Shown here piece by piece: positions 55,078 to 64,000 of a stretch of DNA of 64,000 nt (its first letter is position 1; the number at the start of each line of letters is the position of its first letter). The notes beneath the pieces were generated by a model. It was not told where the DNA came from. It worked only from the letters and a program-made list of their open reading frames with translations, and ran no database searches. Source of the stretch: Gracilaria gracilis (lineage: Eukaryota; Rhodophyta; Florideophyceae; Gracilariales; Gracilariaceae); NCBI GenBank assembly GCA_030374805.1, contig JARGSG010000013.1, positions 310,001-374,000 of the forward strand, given 5' to 3'. The position numbers and the translations under genes were made by a program.

Positions 55078-56373
55078 ATGGCACCGAAGAAAAGATTAAC
55101 CAAGATCCCTCGGGTCGTTCAGGGTATCTCTAAGGGCCGTTTTGTCGGGGGATGGCTACCAAACGATCCCGAGGTCATTCGTGCTTTTGTGAGGAAACTT
55201 GTCATGAAAGTCAGAGCCCTGAAAGACATTCAGCTTCTCCCATGTGTTCAAGATTACCAGGACCTTATTGAAACCGATCCTCGAGTTAACATGGGTGCTG
55301 TTCTCATGATACAGCAGCAACCTCCTGATGAACCCACTGATCCCTCGGGTGGCCCCCTCATAACAAACTACAGAATGATGTGCCAGCTTATCAACACCGC
55401 CATTTCTGAACCGCCACCTTACAACGATTCCGGCCTTGTAGCTTTCCCGATCAACGCCATTATCAACTGGACCATGGGTACAGAGGCTGGTCATGCGTAC
55501 TATTTAATGTCTGAGGTCAATGACAAACTCAAAGCCATTCTTGATTTCTGGGGGGAATACTTGTGCACCTCGGACTCTCTTGTGGCCTTCGAAGATCCTC
55601 CACAGGGTGGTGGTTGGATGACCGAAGCCGCGAAAAGAAAACTGCACATGGATTGGTATAAACCGGGAACTACTGGAGACAAACTTGCTTGGGGCTATCC
55701 GTCGTGGAATGACTGGTTCATCCGCGAATTCCTTCCGGGCATGCGTGATGTAGAAGACCCGGACACTAATCTCACCATCGCCAACGCATGCGAATCGACT
55801 CCTTTTAGAATTGAACAGAATGTACAGCTCTTCTCTGAGTTCTGGATCAAGAGCCAGCCGTACTCGCTCAAATTCTTACTGAACAATCACCCTAAGGCTG
55901 AAGAATTCGTCGGGGGTATGGTGTACCAGGCATTCCTTAGTGCATTCGATTACCACCGTTGGCACTCTCCCGTCAACGGTACGATAATTCACGCGGAAGT
56001 GGTACCCGGGTCATACTACGCCGAATCACCCAGCGTTGGAAAGGATGAAGCAGGCCCCGATCTCTCTCAGGGTTACATATCTAATGTTGCTGCACGTGCT
56101 GTCATATTAATCAAAGCAGATGAACCTGGCCCTGGTCTAGTGGGATTTGTTGCAATAGGTATGTCTGAAGTGTCGTCAAACGTATTGAGCGTCGAAAAAG
56201 ATGATCCAATCAACAAAGGACAAGAACTGGGATACTTTCAGTTCGGTGGCAGCACGCACTGCGTTATCTTTAAGAAAGATGTGATCAAAATGTGGAGTGA
56301 AGAGGCTATACCAAGCACGGAAAAAGCGTTCCCCCTGTCAGCGACTATTGCATCTATTTGTGAGGCCGAGTAA
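55078..56373 (+). CDS. Phosphatidylserine-decarboxylase-family enzyme with N-terminal PSDC domain (PsiD-like)
   Basis: 431 aa, intact, from ATG in ACCATGG context. The first half (about 20-190) matches the PSDC-type domain that precedes the catalytic domain in soluble family members. The catalytic half starts WNDWFIREF and has FDYHRWHSPVNG at about 290-300 (active-site His) and the self-cleavage motif FGGSTHCVIF with Ser392, which would become the pyruvoyl group. No membrane segment or signal peptide is seen, unlike mitochondrial PSD. This architecture is shared by fungal L-tryptophan decarboxylases of the PsiD kind and by uncharacterised proteins, so the substrate may be phosphatidylserine or a free aromatic amino acid. 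No introns. Confidence 0.85.
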   Translation: MAPKKRLTKIPRVVQGISKGRFVGGWLPNDPEVIRAFVRKLVMKVRALKDIQLLPCVQDYQDLIETDPRVNMGAVLMIQQQPPDEPTDPSGGPLITNYRMMCQLINTAISEPPPYNDSGLVAFPINAIINWTMGTEAGHAYYLMSEVNDKLKAILDFWGEYLCTSDSLVAFEDPPQGGGWMTEAAKRKLHMDWYKPGTTGDKLAWGYPSWNDWFIREFLPGMRDVEDPDTNLTIANACESTPFRIEQNVQLFSEFWIKSQPYSLKFLLNNHPKAEEFVGGMVYQAFLSAFDYHRWHSPVNGTIIHAEVVPGSYYAESPSVGKDEAGPDLSQGYISNVAARAVILIKADEPGPGLVGFVAIGMSEVSSNVLSVEKDDPINKGQELGYFQFGGSTHCVIFKKDVIKMWSEEAIPSTEKAFPLSATIASICEAE

Positions 56374-57202
56374 ATATGGATTGGGAGTGAAAACGAATGG
56401 TTTGGAAAGCAACACAGGTGCAGTATAAGGGTAGTGCAAGATAAAGGCATTTATTCCACTTAGTCCACACGGCCAGAACCAAAGAAGTTAAAGCTTCAGC
56501 TTTGTGCTTCTTATGAACTTTTGTTACGTTCAGTTTCGGTAGAGTCTGCGTCTGAGGGAGATAGGCGCCCGGGGCGAAATGCTAGGTGTACACGACAATC
56601 TCTCGTCGTGTTCGGACGCTCTAGAAACTAACTGTATAGCAGAATTAATTCTCAGAGGGTAGCGATGGGTGGGAAAATCAAAACTGTAAAAGACAGACGG
56701 TAGAAGCAGAGCACAGTGAAGTCTCCGAAGGCGTCAGAAAGGCACGATACCGCTACAATTAAGTACACGACGGCACCGCTTCAGCAGTACCAACGGTAAC
56801 GTTACCGTTGGGGTAGACAGAATTCGTGGATTGCAATCTCAAATACAAACGTATTGTGCAACCCACGAAGCGAATATGTACATAAATTTTACCTGCGGTG
56901 TCTATGTGAAATGACTAGATGTACCAATGCTTGCGGGTTTGCTTCACACGGGCTTTGCGTAAGCTGTCTGGTACGATTGTTAATGAATTCTGTTTTTGTT
57001 TTTGTTTAATGGAAACGGTCGCTATTGGAATAACCTGAAATCAAAAATAGGAAATAGCAAAAACACTTTCTTCTTGTTTCTGAATGTCCATAATCATGTA
57101 CAGTGTACCCAGAAAATTGGGTTTTTTTTGTTTCAGGTTACTCCCATTATTGGCGTACAAAAGTAAACAATTTTGTAGCTTCTTTGTTTAACGAAAAATG
57201 AA
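56374..57202. other. Intergenic between convergent genes, with a short inverted repeat
   Basis: 830 bp. Arms at 57024-57040 and 57131-57147 are inverted copies with about three mismatches (ATTGGAATAACCTGAAA against its partner), spaced 90 bp apart and AT-rich between. It could be a tiny foldback element or a terminator structure. No gene seen. Confidence 0.5.
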
Positions 57203-59335
57203 CTAGAGTCTTAAATCTACTTCCCTGCTCTGCACCCCGCTGTCTTCCGCAAGAGGTCCAAGAACACAATCATCGCCAATTAGTTCTCTCATCACAATGT
57301 ATGCGACATCATCGAAGTGCCTCACATACGAATTCACAGTCAAGTACAACATTGAAACTATCACGGCCGCAATGACAAACCATCCCTGTGATACACGATA
57401 CTCTCTTCTGACAGCCATTGTCGCGTCGCCCAGTTGAATGAAAGTGTAGGGTCCTGAGTACACCCACGGACTACCAGTGGAATTCAGAACTAAATTCAAA
57501 TTACGCAGCTCCAACCGCGCAGTTTCCGTGAGTACTTCCAAAGATTCATCCCAAGAGTGCCTATGTCCGAATATCATTTGCACCAGACGATCTCCATCTC
57601 GTTGTTCTGTGGAGTACCACAGCGTTAACTCTGTATCTAGGGCTGCTTGCCCAAGGCGCTTCCGTAACGAGTTCAGAATGCCGTTCAAAAGCTTTTTCCG
57701 AGCTTTTTCGCTCATGAGCTCTGGACGGAACGGCATGGTTCGAAACGTTTGTCCGCTTACTGTCCGAATACCAGTCGAAATTAATAGCTCGGATGCCCTT
57801 CCATCATGCGAGTATATTCTGAATCCAGTCTCACCTGAGCCATAAAAAACTCGAAACTGAATCAGGTTCCTGTATGAGTTCGGACTCCAATTCGAGTTCT
57901 CGTAGACGCATTTGAAGACCTTCCCCGACTGGTGCAGGCTGCTTTTCGGCCAGAAGAAATCATCACATCGGCTTCTGCTCTCTTCCTCTCCTCGCGGTCG
58001 GGGAGTACCATTGACAACTGATATCACGGGATCAAAGTTAACCCCGGCATCAAATCTGGTCGCTACTTGGGTACCCGCTACGATGGTCGAAAACTCGGCG
58101 ACATATAACCCAGTCAGAGCCAGGAGAGGAAGAAGAATAATCCTTAAGTTAATTCCATCCCATAATGACCTTCTCTTTCGAATCGCCCCAGGGAGAGGTT
58201 CGCGGCAAGCGAGAAGTCGATGGATGTTTCTAAACGAGATAAGGCGAGAATATATTATGTATGAAGAGTACCCTTGGTGGGTTATGGCACTGGAAGAACA
58301 GATGAGACCGCGTACCAGTCTGTGAAGTTGTGTCACGATAATTAAGGAGAAGATGCCGCTGATGAAATCATTTCCAAGTTCGTTTGTTGAGAACGAATTA
58401 AAACGGGACGCAGAAGGAACTGAGAACGGCCGACCGATCGGTGATGGAGCTTCAATATATTGAAGCAGAGAAGGATCTTCTGGTGCGGGGTCTCGGATTC
58501 TTGCTAATGATAATCGTGGAACGCCGACGCTGAGTTGTTCGTCAGAACGGTCCGTAAGAACGGGATGAACTCTCTCATTCTCTTTGAGGACACCTGAGAC
58601 GCATAGAGCGGGCAGTATTGCTTTCTGATCTGAATCCGACCCAACGAGAGTAATGGTGTTTGAAAAGTTGAAATGAACATGGGCGCAGACCTCATGGCTA
58701 TCTGAGCAGCTGGATTGGGGGGAACACGAAGAGAAGCTGACGGGAGTGCACACACAAGAATCCTTTGAACTCTCACAGGTTGTAATTATTTGGTACGAGT
58801 TTGGCACGCTGTTCTTTCCAAGACAGCTTCGAGCTCCACGGCAATCAGAATGTTTGAAACACCGATCTCCTGTGAGCCCCAATCCATCGAATTTTGGGAT
58901 GTCGGTCAGCGGAGTGTGCAGAAAAGGAAAAGGGCGATCAGACCGAAAATTATTCGAAGAGAAGCAAAAGCCGGAAGTGAAACCAAACAGAGGCTCCCAG
59001 CCACAGAGTTCTCCTTGCTCACAGTCGCCCGAAGAGTTGCACCCGTACTGTGGATGACTCGGCGCCTTAGCACAGAGGCATGGAGGCTGCTCGCAGTTTA
59101 TGCACGTACGTGGCGGTTTGCAGTCAAATGTACCGTTGCAGCTGTCAAGAGTGAGCCCGCGTATATCTGAAGGAGGAGCTATCGATTGCTCTGGCCATGG
59201 GCGGTGCAATGACGAAAAGATCTGTACAACATCGTTAATGCTTACTTCCGCCAATGCAGTCTGAGCAGACACATTGCAGATTAAGAGCGCAAGATTTGTC
59301 CAGGATACTGTTCGGAACAGCCGAAGCGAATGCAT
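57203..59335 (-). CDS. Cys-rich secretory/membrane protein, three late helices, unrecognised
   Basis: ATG at 59335 gives 710 aa; the frame is open to 59401 but without ATG. It begins with a signal peptide (LRLFRTVSWTNLALLICNVSA). A Cys-rich ectodomain follows (CINCEQPPCLCAKAPS; CNSSGDCEQGELCG; CFKHSDCRGARSC) with dicysteine repeats of the EGF- or lectin-like style, to about residue 270. Hydrophobic helices lie near 340-360, 405-430 and 655-675, with N-x-S/T sites between. The last third resembles the protein at 16350-17750 in layout. A role as a surface receptor or wall protein is possible but not shown. Intact, single exon, convergent with the decarboxylase gene. Confidence 0.75.
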   Translation of the reverse strand: MHSLRLFRTVSWTNLALLICNVSAQTALAEVSINDVVQIFSSLHRPWPEQSIAPPSDIRGLTLDSCNGTFDCKPPRTCINCEQPPCLCAKAPSHPQYGCNSSGDCEQGELCGWEPLFGFTSGFCFSSNNFRSDRPFPFLHTPLTDIPKFDGLGLTGDRCFKHSDCRGARSCLGKNSVPNSYQIITTCESSKDSCVCTPVSFSSCSPQSSCSDSHEVCAHVHFNFSNTITLVGSDSDQKAILPALCVSGVLKENERVHPVLTDRSDEQLSVGVPRLSLARIRDPAPEDPSLLQYIEAPSPIGRPFSVPSASRFNSFSTNELGNDFISGIFSLIIVTQLHRLVRGLICSSSAITHQGYSSYIIYSRLISFRNIHRLLACREPLPGAIRKRRSLWDGINLRIILLPLLALTGLYVAEFSTIVAGTQVATRFDAGVNFDPVISVVNGTPRPRGEEESRSRCDDFFWPKSSLHQSGKVFKCVYENSNWSPNSYRNLIQFRVFYGSGETGFRIYSHDGRASELLISTGIRTVSGQTFRTMPFRPELMSEKARKKLLNGILNSLRKRLGQAALDTELTLWYSTEQRDGDRLVQMIFGHRHSWDESLEVLTETARLELRNLNLVLNSTGSPWVYSGPYTFIQLGDATMAVRREYRVSQGWFVIAAVIVSMLYLTVNSYVRHFDDVAYIVMRELIGDDCVLGPLAEDSGVQSREVDLRL

Positions 59336-61467
59336 TTGGCCAAGAAGCGTGAAAGATGGAGTCAACGACAGTTCATGTCTTCGATGTAAGGGGAGACACA
59401 AAGAAACATTGTGTTCCAGTAGAAAACGATTGTTGGCAAAATCTCTTCATACGACACAGATCGTTCTCCGTGCTCAGTACACAACGTTTTCTCCTCGAAA
59501 ATGACACCAATCAGCGGCCTGCACCGCAAGTTTCTCATCTTCCATTGACGTAACACTTTACTGTGCACCTTCGCAGTTTGGGTTCGTGAACGGGAACGCC
59601 AAGCTTTTTCTAGTCCCAAGCAAGCAGGATTGAATGGCAAGGATGATGGGCTCATACAGAGAGAAAATCGGAAATCTGCTACATAGAAACCATCCCTTGC
59701 CAGTGGTGTGGACTCAATGATGTCTACATCTTTGTGGTTTTAATCTCCCAAACGTTCTCCACATGTTGTTTCCACTAGAAGTTGTCCAACTGCGAGGAGT
59801 GTGGAGGAGTCTATAAGTTACAACGATTCAGCTACGTATGACGTTAGCATAACCAAGAACAAGTTCGGGCAGCATTAAGAAAGTTGTAACTGATTTACAC
59901 AAGGCCAAGCGTTTTCTCTTTATCCCCAGATGGTGAGCATTGTCTGGCGTCATTGGTAACCTTATCAGCACAAGTTTAGTTCGTTTTTCAAAGCTCCCAT
60001 GATATTGGGAAATCTAATAAGTTACTTGGTCTCCGAGAAGCTGTTGACGGATGAAACGTTAGATGTTTGTAAGGCTACCGTTTTACCGTACCCTTGTAAC
60101 TTTAAGATATCTAACTTTAGCCCTAGATATCACATCCTATTGTCGGGCGATGCCCTTGACAGGGAAGTTGAAGTTGGGAGAACTCGTCAAGTACGATATA
60201 GAGAACAAAGTGATTGCGTAAAGATCCCCCTTTTCTACACACCATAAATACACGTCATCTGCCTGGCTCTTCTCCACACAAATTACCTACTTGAAGATAG
60301 CAAACGCTTGTTACCAAGGAGGCAAGTTAAGTTTAGGACTTCTGCTTACCGGAGTGTGAACCACTCATACATTGAGAAAAAGGGAGAAGAAAACCACATG
60401 CCCGTCGTTGATCTTCCTCCCGTGGATTGCGTTCCTCATTTAAGGAATACGTTTTTCTTTCTGGTGTCCAAGGCAGCCCATTGGTATCTATAGATTGCTT
60501 TTGGACTAGTTCAGTCTGAGCGGAACAACGAGAGAGGGGCTAGGAGTCGTGTGACACATACGTTTTGCGCAAGGCCGATGTAGATGAAGCTTTATTAACA
60601 AGTCTATTTGTTATCGAATGATCTACAAAAGACTTTCAGTTCAGAAAAACGCTGTACGCAGAAACCGCATGGCAAGCATCAAAATTTAATGGACAATGTC
60701 CATGCGACCGACAAGTATGAGCCGCGTTTCATCGTTGGACTGCATGCCTGCAAGTTTCCCCTTCGCCTCTTTCTCCCAGAGCCCACTTACAAGTACATGG
60801 AAGTGCGGGACAGAGAGCAGAGTTCGAAGTTTGAGGCATCTTGAAATAACGAAGACAGAGATGGCACCCCATCTTGTCGCCTGGTTCTCTGCGAAATATC
60901 GTTACGGACGGGAAGATATCGATATTTTCCCTCAAGTGAAGGAAAATATCGATGTTTTCCCTTCCGTGCACAGTGTGAGATTTACGTTATTGTTGATAAC
61001 CCTTATATATTACCCTCCTCCTTCATCGTCATCAGAAAAGCGTGGCTGGCCTCTGGAATCTTCCTAATGGTTGAGATACAACGCGTGACGTACTCCAACT
61101 CCTCCTTCCGGTGCTATGGCAATGTATGCAATGCGTGTTATGAGTGTCCCTACCAGCAATCTAAAGTTAGCTTCGTTCACACTCGTGCACATTGTTACGA
61201 TTTCCGAATATAACCAGGTTTCTAATTTAGCGTATTAAAATTGTTTCTCCAATGACCGCTTTGTTTCGAACCACATGGAAGTACTCAATTTCTCATTCTG
61301 ACACAGCATTCAGAAATGAGCTTAGTGTTTCACATCGTTGATATAAAAGGATCCAGGAGTGAACCTTCTCTCCCCGTAAAAAGTTCACGACCACAATCTT
61401 GCTCTCTCCTGTACTGAACAACCGACGAATAATCACGAAGGGATAACTTATCGTTCGAATCCGCACA
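59336..61467. other. Intergenic 2.1 kb, nothing assigned
   Basis: Frames of 60-120 codons occur on both strands but none shows a motif, and they overlap each other. It contains the inverted repeat at 60918-60953. The last 200 bp should include the promoter of the secreted peptide gene. Confidence 0.5.
60918..60953. repeat. 13-bp perfect inverted repeat
   Basis: ATCGATATTTTCC (60918-60930) and GGAAAATATCGAT (60941-60953) pair exactly around a 10-base spacer. GAT[A/G]TTTTCCCT also repeats directly on both sides. Confidence 0.7.
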
Positions 61468-61764
61468 ATGAAGCTAATTCTAGTACTTGCAGTTCTGATT
61501 CTCACCACGACCTCTACTCATTCCGCCGTTGTTTCTACTTCCATCGGCAATACAGCTCGTTCGAATGCCGAGAAGGTCGTTCGAACTACCGATCAACGAA
61601 TGGCTTTGAAGTCGAACACGGTTCGAGACGACGATGATGATAAATGCAAGGGGAAAATGAAGACTACAACCCGTCAAGACGATGACGACGGCGGTAATGG
61701 AAGCGACGGCAGCGATGATTGTTGGCCACTGATCATTGAGCGTTCAGTGCAAAAGGAAGACTGA
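61468..61764 (+). CDS. Small acidic secreted protein, hypothetical
   Basis: 98 aa from ATG. Residues 1-20 (MKLILVLAVLILTTTSTHSA) form a strong signal peptide. The mature part has two acidic runs (DDDDDK at about 54-59, DDDDGG at about 71-76), basic Lys/Arg patches and two Cys. Acidic runs suggest cation binding, but no family is recognised. A DDDDK-type site could be a processing point; that is only a resemblance. Confidence 0.6.
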   Translation: MKLILVLAVLILTTTSTHSAVVSTSIGNTARSNAEKVVRTTDQRMALKSNTVRDDDDDKCKGKMKTTTRQDDDDGGNGSDGSDDCWPLIIERSVQKED

Positions 61765-64000
61765 AGCACAGCAATTAAACGGAAAGGATGTCAGAGTGGG
61801 TGGACAAACACTTGGACGTTGACAGTTGCAACCAGCGAAGATCTATTATTTGGTAGACTTGCGGAATGTCAATGATTCATAACTGCAGATATCTCTTTCC
61901 AGTAAAACTCCAGATGAAACATGTTGCGTTCTTTAACTTCAGATAATTGTCAAGAGCTTCCTAAAAAGCAGAGCATCCGAGTTGAAAAGACTCTTTGTTG
62001 AGATGAAATGCGATTTTTCCTCAGGGAATCGGTAACCTTATCTATAGTTAGAAACTGTGGTTGTCTTCGTGCAGAAGAACGAGAAGCCGGCCAGCGAATG
62101 GCGCTTGCGCCTGACTTGTAATGCTTTCTGTTGGTCCATACTGTAAGGTAGCCCTCAAAAACAGTTCGTGAAATTGCAATTACAATTACGTGGGCTAATT
62201 TACAAAAGGTTTTCTGGCCTTTGCATGTTGTACAATGTGTACACCTGTCCACATATGCGTGCGTTGCAGTTTCGCTAGAGCCGGACAGATGAAGGGGAGT
62301 CTCAGGAAGCTGCAGGAAATGGCCAATATTGGCCGATGGAGGAGGGTATGTATTGAAGACAGTTTCGCGCCACAACAATTAAAGCTTTTCTTTTTATAGT
62401 TTCTGAACCCATAAAGGTTTTGTTAAACACTATTTATATGCTTTCATATCTTAAGCCCAAAGCTTTTTTCCAAAGTTGTTACACGGGCTGATTGTACAAA
62501 CAAAAAGTAGTTGCTCTCCATCTTTTGTCATAAATTTGACTATCAAAAGCAACGGACCGTTGCATATTTGTCGGAAGTCATATTTATCTTGAGTGTACAT
62601 ATCTTTTTGGAAGGTAAAAACCTCAGCGTCGTATTCAGCAGGGGAGCGCATTACATCCCAAGCGGGAGCAATGCTGTGTACAAAACCTGACAGAGCAACT
62701 ACTTTCAAATTTGAGCACTAGACAACTATCTTTGGAATGGTAATTATTCTACTGCATTCACAAGCCAGAACTAAGAGGCTTTGTTGCCTTCTTTGAACTT
62801 CAGTTTATGTTCACAGTCGTGTATGACTGCTTTCGCAGGCAGACAGGTTCTTTCGTCTGGGATAGGCACCCTGTTCCAGTGCTTGGCAAATCGAATTCAG
62901 GGCGCCTCTGCGCGATTGCTTGCGCGGACGACAGTTGCCCGCCGTCTTCCATGACGCGATAAACCACTAATCTAATTGAAAACGTCCCAAACAATGCAAG
63001 GGAAAGTGGTGGGTGGGTGAAAAGAATTCGGCCAAAATCTGAGAGACCGTGGTCAAGAAATACGCTGAAGCTGGGAGAATGTGGATGCAATGCGCTGCGG
63101 TGGAAAGTTCTGAAGCAACACAGGCTCGCGGACTATAAGAAGGGTCCCAAAACTGCGAACATCAGGTGCGGCAACAAAACCAGTAACAGTAGGTTGCAAA
63201 CGAGTGAAAACGGTTTCAAAAGCCGTCCGTTGTGTGCGATGATGCGCACGCGGTAGGTTGCGCAATTTTTTGCATGAATCGTAGGTCGCACTCTGATGTA
63301 GAAGGTGTAGGTGGCACGCGTTGACACAGCGGGAGGCTGCAATCGGGAACAAACGCTGTGGAGGCGTGCTGACTCCCAGAACGTTTTCAAACCTGATATA
63401 CATCCGCGTGAATCACTACCGGAAGCCAAGGAAGATCCCAAATGGGCATCACGTGATGGTCGTCATGCTCTTGCGAGTTCCAATAAACCATTAATTCTGG
63501 AACATTGCTCCGCGTTTTTACACTCAAATGTTCGTCAATAAGATGGCTTGATTGAAGCAAGTGCCATTTTCCGCCTTTCACAGCATAGAATGTGCTCATT
63601 CGCAAGTCGATGACGGAAATGCTATTTAGCATATTACGGTAGATCGTTTTGAGCTGCAGGACAAAATAAACACTCTTTTGTCAGCGATAAGGAAGAGGGA
63701 ATACGTAGTAGTGGATCTGGGTTCGCTCCCTTTCTTCTTTTTGCAGACATCAACTTTCAAGTTTTATTATGAAGAAAAGTTTTATGTATAGTTGTCTTGT
63801 AGTCGAAAACCCTATTCAGAAATGTCTAACCCGGTTTTGAGAGTGAGATTGCTTCGGGCTTCTAAGGGGAAGTCCTTCTCGACAAGAGGCGTTGTTCAAA
63901 GGACTCCGTAGAGCTACATGCTCAACGTATTTTTGGCACTGTGCCGCACTCCAACATCAGAGGCTTTTGATTCTTGACTCGACGAAAAACGAACCGGCTT
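61765..64000. other. Right edge, no convincing gene
   Basis: A minus-strand open stretch at 62451-62708 (85 codons, no ATG at its 5' end) has a protein-like composition (FVHSIAPAWDVMRSPAEYD) and may be a gene fragment. A 142-codon minus-strand frame at 61950-62378 also lacks an ATG start. Neither is recognised. I see no element ends. Confidence 0.4.

Noticed and set aside
60600-61067. Overlapping + strand frames of 78 and 123 codons
   Set aside because: They overlap in two frames, show no motif or homologue, and cross an inverted repeat.
1-64000. CRISPR array, rRNA, tRNA genes or bacterial operons
   Set aside because: No regular spaced repeats, no rRNA-like stretches, no complete cloverleaf noticed, and gene style is eukaryotic.

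Overview
This window looks like nuclear DNA of a gene-sparse, intron-poor eukaryote. All host-type genes seen are single-exon. They sit in small islands between eight mobile elements or fragments. Single-exon genes, dense LTR retrotransposons and lineage-specific secreted or membrane proteins would fit a florideophyte red alga of the Chondrus type, but that is inference; no ribosomal or organellar marker is present.

Layout. 1-3166: a decayed + strand gene of an unrecognised family. 3167-10916: Ty3/gypsy element A (minus strand, chromodomain, degenerate). 10917-13192: a truncated Ty1/copia-like element C (minus). 13815-16061: a pogo-like DNA transposon F. 16350-25120: a host island with a membrane ectodomain protein, a fucosyltransferase-like enzyme, an S41-type peptidase, a small secreted peptide and a D-cysteine desulfhydrase/ACC-deaminase-like PLP enzyme. 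25523-34626: Ty1/copia-like element D (plus strand, 296-bp LTRs, 5-bp target duplication), with a PIF/Harbinger-type MITE inside gag and a minus-strand cysteine-protease-like gene behind pol. 36322-36838: a SANT/Myb-like transposon gene remnant hit by element B. 36839-47751: Ty3/gypsy element B (minus) with a + strand gene between its 3' LTR and pol. 48842-50411: Tc1/mariner element H. 50612-54419: PIF/Harbinger element G with an open transposase frame. 55078-61764: a second host island with a phosphatidylserine/tryptophan-decarboxylase-family enzyme, a Cys-rich membrane protein and a small acidic secreted peptide. The last 2.2 kb holds no convincing gene.

The most unusual observations are these. 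(1) Elements B and D belong to different superfamilies, yet both carry an antisense gene between pol and the 3' LTR; the B gene has a relative at 905-3007 and the D gene reads like a papain-fold protease. (2) The palindromic octamer CCG-NN-CGG is packed through element A (over forty copies in 7.75 kb) in all frames and in the LTRs. (3) A and B share the same primer-binding site. (4) Four DNA-transposon insertions can be bounded to the base by TIRs and target duplications.
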